DNA of 27,844 bases, taken from contig CANRHJ010000002.1 of assembly GCA_947630355.1 (NCBI GenBank), positions 1-27,844 on the forward strand, read 5' to 3'. Under the pieces are notes generated by a model that was given only the letters and a program-made list of their open reading frames with translations, was not told the origin of the DNA and ran no database searches. The position numbers were made by a program, and so were the translations under genes. Shown here one piece after another: positions 23,673-27,844 of the stretch. Every line of letters starts with the position of its first letter. Within the stretch, counting starts at the first letter, position 1. Source of the stretch: Candidatus Gastranaerophilales bacterium. GTDB lineage: Bacteria; Cyanobacteriota; Vampirovibrionia; Gastranaerophilales; Gastranaerophilaceae.

Positions 23673-25049
23673 TTAAATAATTCCTTGAGCAATCATGCCT
23701 TCCGAAACTTTGTCAAATGCTGCTATGTTAGCACCTGCAACGTAGTTTATTCCCAAGTCATAAGTTTTTACAGCGGTATCGCATAGCTTAAAAATGTGTG
23801 ACATAATATTTTCAAGCTTTTTATCAACTTCTTCAAAAGACCAGAAATACCTCATGGAATTTTGACTCATTTCCAAAGCCGAAGTAGCCACTCCGCCTGC
23901 ATTAGCAGCTTTACCGGGTGCCAGCAATATATTATTTTTTACCAAATAATCAACAGCTTCATTTGTACAAGGCATATTAGCACCTTCACCTATAGCTTTT
24001 ACACCGTTTTTTACCAATAATTCGGCGCAGCTTAAATTAATGTCATTTTGCGTTGCACAAGGCAGGACTATATCAGCTTTAATGTTATATACAGACGGAA
24101 TATCTGATGTATTTTCATAATATATAGCATTGGGATTATAATTTAAATACTCCTTAATTCTTCCGCGATTAACTTCTTTTATTTCTTTAACAGCGGAGAG
24201 ATTGATTGTATTTTCATCATAAATACATCCGTTTGAGTCACTCATGGCAATTACACGAGCTCCCATCATGGCGGCTTTTTCCGCTGCATATATTGCTACA
24301 TTACCGGAGCCCGATATTATAACCGTTTTTCCTTCAATTGAAATATTATTAGCTTCAAGCATATTACGCATAAAATACATTAACCCGTAGCCGGTAGCTT
24401 CTTTTCTGACAAGAGAACCTCCGTATTCAAGTCCTTTACCAGTTAAAACGCCTGCTTCATAAGCATTTTTTATTCTTCTGTATTGTCCGAAAAGATATCC
24501 TATTTCACGTGCTCCGACACCAATATCACCGGCCGGAACATCTATGTCATGACCTATATGTTTTTGCAATTCACTCATAAAACTCTGACAAAATGCCATT
24601 ATTTCCAAATCTGTTTTACCCTTAGGATTAAAGTCGCTTCCCCCTTTTCCCCCGCCTATGGGAAGACCAGTTAAAGCATTTTTGAAAATTTGTTCAAACG
24701 CCAAAAACTTCATTATACTTTGATTTACGGTAGGATGAAATCTCAATCCTCCTTTATAAGGCCCTAAGGTGGCGTTAAATTGAATTCTGTATCCGATATT
24801 TACTTGAACCTGTCCTTCTTTGTCCACCCAAGGAACTCTGAATGTTATTATTCTTTCAGGCTCAATTAATCTTTCCAGCAGTGCTGATTTTTTAAACTCA
24901 CTTTCATGTTTTAATACCACTGGTTCTATGGATTTTAATACTTCATTTACCGCCTGAATGAATTCAGGTTCGTTGTTGTGTTTATTTTTTGCATTTTCCA
25001 AAACATCTCTTAAATATTCCGACTTAAATGTAAAATCACAAATGCTCAT
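23673..25049 (-). CDS. gdhA: Glutamate dehydrogenase (hexameric, probably NADP-dependent)
   Basis: Reversible conversion of glutamate to 2-oxoglutarate and ammonium. The 458-aa protein is of the standard hexameric size. It shows the substrate-binding YRIQFNATLGPYKGGLRFHP, catalytic K125 in LPIGGGKGGSDF, D165 in VPAGDIGVGAREIGYLFGQY, and the Rossmann motif SGSGNVAIYAAEKA. The latter half ends with the family's PGKAANAGGVATSALEM. The pattern is closest to NADP-type GdhA. GGAG lies 8 nt before ATG and a -10 TATAAT 32-37 bp upstream. It links the aminotransferase/KorAB genes of this window with ammonium handling. Confidence 0.95.
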   Translation of the reverse strand: MSICDFTFKSEYLRDVLENAKNKHNNEPEFIQAVNEVLKSIEPVVLKHESEFKKSALLERLIEPERIITFRVPWVDKEGQVQVNIGYRIQFNATLGPYKGGLRFHPTVNQSIMKFLAFEQIFKNALTGLPIGGGKGGSDFNPKGKTDLEIMAFCQSFMSELQKHIGHDIDVPAGDIGVGAREIGYLFGQYRRIKNAYEAGVLTGKGLEYGGSLVRKEATGYGLMYFMRNMLEANNISIEGKTVIISGSGNVAIYAAEKAAMMGARVIAMSDSNGCIYDENTINLSAVKEIKEVNRGRIKEYLNYNPNAIYYENTSDIPSVYNIKADIVLPCATQNDINLSCAELLVKNGVKAIGEGANMPCTNEAVDYLVKNNILLAPGKAANAGGVATSALEMSQNSMRYFWSFEEVDKKLENIMSHIFKLCDTAVKTYDLGINYVAGANIAAFDKVSEGMIAQGII

Positions 25050-25080
25050 ATATTTCTCCGCTTAATTCCGATTTTTATAA

Positions 25081-25086
25081 ATTATA
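25081..25086 (-). promoter_or_regulatory. -10 box upstream of gdhA
   Basis: TATAAT on the minus strand directly after the amidase stop codon, 32-37 bp before the gdhA ATG. I find no good -35 hexamer at the right distance, so an activator or weak promoter may be involved. Confidence 0.4.
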
Positions 25087-26499
25087 TCATAAATTTTGAT
25101 TATTAAGGTATAAAATATATTCCTCAATACTTTTCTTAATACTTTTTGCGGCATTTCTTCTGAAATATTTATTTTTCAAAAGAATGTATTCTTCGGGATA
25201 TATCATATATGCTGTTTCAATCAAAACCGAAACGGGGTTTGTCGGGCGTACTAATGCAAAACTTGATTTATGTATTCCGTTATCTCTAATACTTAAATCG
25301 TTTGCCAAATTGTCTTTTATTATTTGCGCAAGCATTTTTGCATTATCATTGTAATAATGAACCTCAACTCCGTGATAATTATAAGGATTTTTACCGTATG
25401 GCAGCGAATTACAATGAATACTAATTGAAATCAGAGCATTATTATTTTTTGAAATATCCGTACGTTTATATAAATCAACACTGCTGTCATTATCACGCGA
25501 ATAAGAAACATTTGCACCGGCATCTTTTAACATTTTTATAAGGTCTGAAGCTATATCCAAATTTATGTCTTTTTCATATATTCTGCCCGGCCCTATGGTT
25601 CCTTTATCTTTTCCGCCGTGTCCGGCATCTATAAATATATTTATGTTTCTTAAAGGATGAGAGATATCAATATCCTTCGGCTCTTTGGCATATCTGAATA
25701 TAAAATTTCCGTCCTTGTCATAATAGCCGTCATAACCGAGTATTTCTCCGCTATAGTTAAATGTATAGTCAAAATTATTGCAATTATTTTCATTATTTTT
25801 AACACCGTATAAAGTCAAACGTAATTTGTTACCTTCTTGCACTATTGTATACAAAACCTTTTGCGATAAAGAAAATTTATGATATTCATAATTTTTATCG
25901 GAATAACAATCATGTGAATAAAGCTTTATGTTATTTTTTCCGCTGACAATTTGCGGAAGTGAAATATTTATTTTATGAATCCAAAATTCATTGTTTCCGA
26001 ATTCTTTAATCTTATAATAATCTCCTTGATACCCGTCCAAATACAATATTATTCCTTTAGGCAAATCAATAATTCTGGATGATGCACCCGAAGGTTTACT
26101 TCTGACGGTTGCTCTGTCTTTTATTGTTTCTGCGGTTAATATCCCTGTTTCATTTTTGATATAAGGAACTTGTTTCACCGAAATTTTATCGGAAAGTTTA
26201 TTTCTTTTAATTTTTAAAACTTTTTTTTCAGTTATACCGTTGTGCACCGATTGAATATTAACAGTATTTACGCCGTAGTTCAAAGGAATTACATGTACAA
26301 AAATTCCGTCATCCCAAAGTCTGACAGGCTCGGAATTCATTGTCACATTGGAATTTACATCTGATGAGCCTGATATAAACGTTATAGGAGAATTAACCGT
26401 AACTTCCGGGGAAGAAGGGTATACAATATCCAATTTAGCTTCAGCCGGAATAAAATACACTAATGCAAAAAATAATGTTAAAAATGTTCTTCTAATCAT
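25087..26499 (-). CDS. N-acetylmuramoyl-L-alanine amidase (Amidase_3) with SH3-like domain
   Basis: Zinc amidase cleaving the bond between MurNAc and the peptide of peptidoglycan. Within 470 aa: signal peptide (1-21, ending PAEA), an Ig-like beta domain (about 23-95), an SH3-like domain (about 122-180, TVRSKPSGASSRIIDLPKG), an intermediate beta region, and the C-terminal Amidase_3 domain (about 285-465). The catalytic set is complete: H294 in DAGHGG, E309 in YEKDINLD, H362 in SIHCNS and E428 in LIETAYM. Unlike E. coli AmiC the targeting region is SH3/Ig rather than AMIN. No good ribosome binding site precedes the ATG. It is divergent from fixC and 37 bp ahead of gdhA. Confidence 0.93.
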   Translation of the reverse strand: MIRRTFLTLFFALVYFIPAEAKLDIVYPSSPEVTVNSPITFISGSSDVNSNVTMNSEPVRLWDDGIFVHVIPLNYGVNTVNIQSVHNGITEKKVLKIKRNKLSDKISVKQVPYIKNETGILTAETIKDRATVRSKPSGASSRIIDLPKGIILYLDGYQGDYYKIKEFGNNEFWIHKINISLPQIVSGKNNIKLYSHDCYSDKNYEYHKFSLSQKVLYTIVQEGNKLRLTLYGVKNNENNCNNFDYTFNYSGEILGYDGYYDKDGNFIFRYAKEPKDIDISHPLRNINIFIDAGHGGKDKGTIGPGRIYEKDINLDIASDLIKMLKDAGANVSYSRDNDSSVDLYKRTDISKNNNALISISIHCNSLPYGKNPYNYHGVEVHYYNDNAKMLAQIIKDNLANDLSIRDNGIHKSSFALVRPTNPVSVLIETAYMIYPEEYILLKNKYFRRNAAKSIKKSIEEYILYLNNQNL

Positions 26500-26557
26500 A
26501 GACCAAGTTTAAAGTATGCAAAAAAATTAATCAAATTACTTAACAAACTTAACCTGT

Positions 26558-26588
26558 TTTGCTATAAGCAAATATATGAGTGTATAAT
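26558..26588 (+). promoter_or_regulatory. fixC promoter with a palindrome over the -35 box
   Basis: TTGCTA (26559-26564) and TATAAT (26583-26588) are 18 bp apart, placing transcription start about 45 nt before the fixC ATG. The -35 box lies inside a perfect inverted repeat TTTGCT-ATA-AGCAAA (26558-26572). A repressor bound there would block the promoter. Confidence 0.5.
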
Positions 26589-26639
26589 ACAATATAATAA
26601 CAGTAGAATATAACCGTATAAGATTAAAGATGAGGGAAA

Positions 26640-27844
26640 ATGTCAGAAAATAATATACAGGTAATAATTGTGGGAGCGGGGCCGGCAGGTGTCACGGCCG
26701 CAACGATATTGGCGAGAGCAGGTAAAAAGGTTTTATTGATTGAAAGAGGGGACAATGCCGGCGATAAAAATATGTTTGGCGGTTGTATTTATGCTAAGCA
26801 AACGGCTGAAATATTCCCGCGTTTCTGGGAAAAAGCACCCATTGAACGTTCCGTTAATAATCACCGTTTTTATTTACTTACAGACTATAATTCAACACAA
26901 TTGGAATATAATGATACATCAAAGGGCGCATATAAGGCTTTTACGGTTAACCGTGCAAAATGGGATAAATGGTGTTGTGAACAAGCTCAAAAAGCAGGAG
27001 CATATTTCGCACCGAAAACACTTGTTAAGCAGCTGCTTATTGAAAACGGTAAAATTATGGGTGTTGAAACCGAATATGAAAAAATATATTCAGACATGGT
27101 CATCATAGCTGACGGAGTTAACTCTTTATTGGCAAAGCAAATAGGTCTCAGAAACGAAATTAAAGATTGTGATATTACTTTAAACGTTAAAGAAGTAATA
27201 AAACTACCCAAAGAGACAATAGAAGACAGATTTGGGCTGAATGAAGATGAAGGATGCGCATGCAGAATTTTAGGCGGACCTTTGAAAAATTCTTTGGCTA
27301 TGGGTTTTATTTACACGAATAAAGAATCTGTTTCTTTAGGGTTTGGTATCGGCTTGGATGAGTTAAAGAAAAAAAATATTACTCCCTATGAATTATTGGA
27401 TGAATTAAAAGAACATCCGGCAATATCAAAAATAATAAAGAACGGAGAAACAATAGAGTATTTGGCACATTTAATTCCCGAAGGCGGATTAAATTCCATG
27501 CCAAAGTTATATGATAACAGAGTTTTAATAGCTGGTGATGCCGCCATGCTGGTTAATAATATTCATCAGGAAGGTACAAATTTAGCTATGCTAAGCGGTA
27601 AACTTGCTGCCGAAACCGCTATTTTTGCCATAGACAAATGTGATTTTTCAGCTTCTACTTTATCTTTATATTATAAAAAGATTAAAGAAAGCAATATATA
27701 TAAAGACTTATCCACACATAAAAAGACAATACCGTTTTTAAAAAAGCACATTAATACTCTGTCCGAGTTATATCCCGATATTGCTGCGGAGTTTTTTGAG
27801 ACTTTTACTACGGCAGATGAAAAACCCAAATATTTAAAATACAG
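26640..27844 (+). CDS. fixC: FixC-type electron-transfer flavoprotein-quinone oxidoreductase (3' end cut off)
   Basis: Flavoprotein of the FixABCX complex, which splits electrons between ferredoxin (or flavodoxin) and quinone; FixC is the FAD-binding membrane-associated subunit. The 401 codons present cover nearly the whole protein (FixC is about 430 aa). Start ATG 26640 follows GAGGGAAA. Visible are the FAD motif VIIVGAGPAGVTAATILARA, the family segment GDKNMFGGCIYAK, VNRAKWDKWCCEQAQKAGA, a second FAD contact MVIIADGVNSLLA, and AGDAAMLVNNIHQEGTNLAM. Overall similarity is to FixC rather than the longer ETF-QO with its own 4Fe-4S domain; that function would come from FixX, expected downstream. 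An ETF (FixAB) is not in the window. Confidence 0.92.
   Translation, partial: MSENNIQVIIVGAGPAGVTAATILARAGKKVLLIERGDNAGDKNMFGGCIYAKQTAEIFPRFWEKAPIERSVNNHRFYLLTDYNSTQLEYNDTSKGAYKAFTVNRAKWDKWCCEQAQKAGAYFAPKTLVKQLLIENGKIMGVETEYEKIYSDMVIIADGVNSLLAKQIGLRNEIKDCDITLNVKEVIKLPKETIEDRFGLNEDEGCACRILGGPLKNSLAMGFIYTNKESVSLGFGIGLDELKKKNITPYELLDELKEHPAISKIIKNGETIEYLAHLIPEGGLNSMPKLYDNRVLIAGDAAMLVNNIHQEGTNLAMLSGKLAAETAIFAIDKCDFSASTLSLYYKKIKESNIYKDLSTHKKTIPFLKKHINTLSELYPDIAAEFFETFTTADEKPKYLKY

Noticed and set aside
1..27844. tRNA genes, CRISPR array, insertion sequences, prophage
   Set aside because: No cloverleaf-like sequence, regular spaced repeats, transposase or phage proteins seen in any gap or ORF.

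Overview
The window is AT-rich, densely packed bacterial chromosome, with no stretch over 300 bases lacking a gene and no tRNA, rRNA, CRISPR array, insertion sequence or phage gene that I can see. The gene set suggests a strictly anaerobic, fermentative, diderm bacterium. The anaerobic markers are NuoE/NuoF-type subunits of a [FeFe]-hydrogenase or NADH-dependent complex, a 2-oxoacid:ferredoxin oxidoreductase and FixC. Envelope genes include a MlaD/MCE protein, Lgt, a periplasmic-type amidase and several exported TPR proteins. Together with the AT-rich codon use and a cytosolic beta-helix-like protein with an Asn-rich start followed by FFKG, my best guess is a gut Melainabacteria-type lineage (Candidatus Gastranaerophilales, Vampirovibrionia). 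That placement is inference, not demonstrated.

Layout. 1-1965 (minus): nuoE-nuoF pair, nuoF cut by the window edge. 2059-5513: two divergent exported TPR proteins; the plus-strand one overlaps a tRNA-dihydrouridine synthase gene, followed by a small GIY-YIG protein (to 6764). 6766-11150 (minus): an operon korA-korB-VKOR/DsbA fusion-queH with 16 and 8 bp gaps and a 1 bp overlap. 11229-13354 (minus): a PLP aminotransferase and an EamA transporter. 13484-14164 (plus): endonuclease III, probably leaderless from 13499. 14161-19092 (minus): TPR lipoprotein, lgt, a previously uncalled 32-aa ORF, mlaD, upp, pgeF/yfiH and a SEC-C protein, tightly packed with several overlaps. 19202-21769 (plus): a free-standing ClpX-type zinc finger, a 539-aa unknown protein, ruvX and a DUF1292 gene. 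21944-22903 (plus): the beta-helix-like protein. 22944-26499 (minus): amidase, glutamate dehydrogenase, SGNH hydrolase. 26640-end (plus): fixC, cut by the window edge.

How they may work together. Aminotransferase, KorAB, glutamate dehydrogenase, FixC and NuoEF fit amino-acid fermentation: transamination gives 2-oxoacids, GdhA recycles glutamate, KorAB makes acyl-CoA and reduced ferredoxin, and FixC/NuoEF-type complexes handle the electrons. A second theme is the envelope: Lgt with a lipoprotein, MlaD, amidase, SGNH hydrolase and the VKOR-DsbA disulfide machine. A third is RNA/DNA maintenance: DusB, QueH, Nth, RuvX.

The most interesting items are the orphan ClpX zinc-finger protein coupled to an unknown alpha-solenoid protein, the 32-aa ORF bridging lgt and mlaD, two apparently leaderless promoters whose -10 box sits 6 nt before ATG, and a perfect palindrome on the fixC -35 box.
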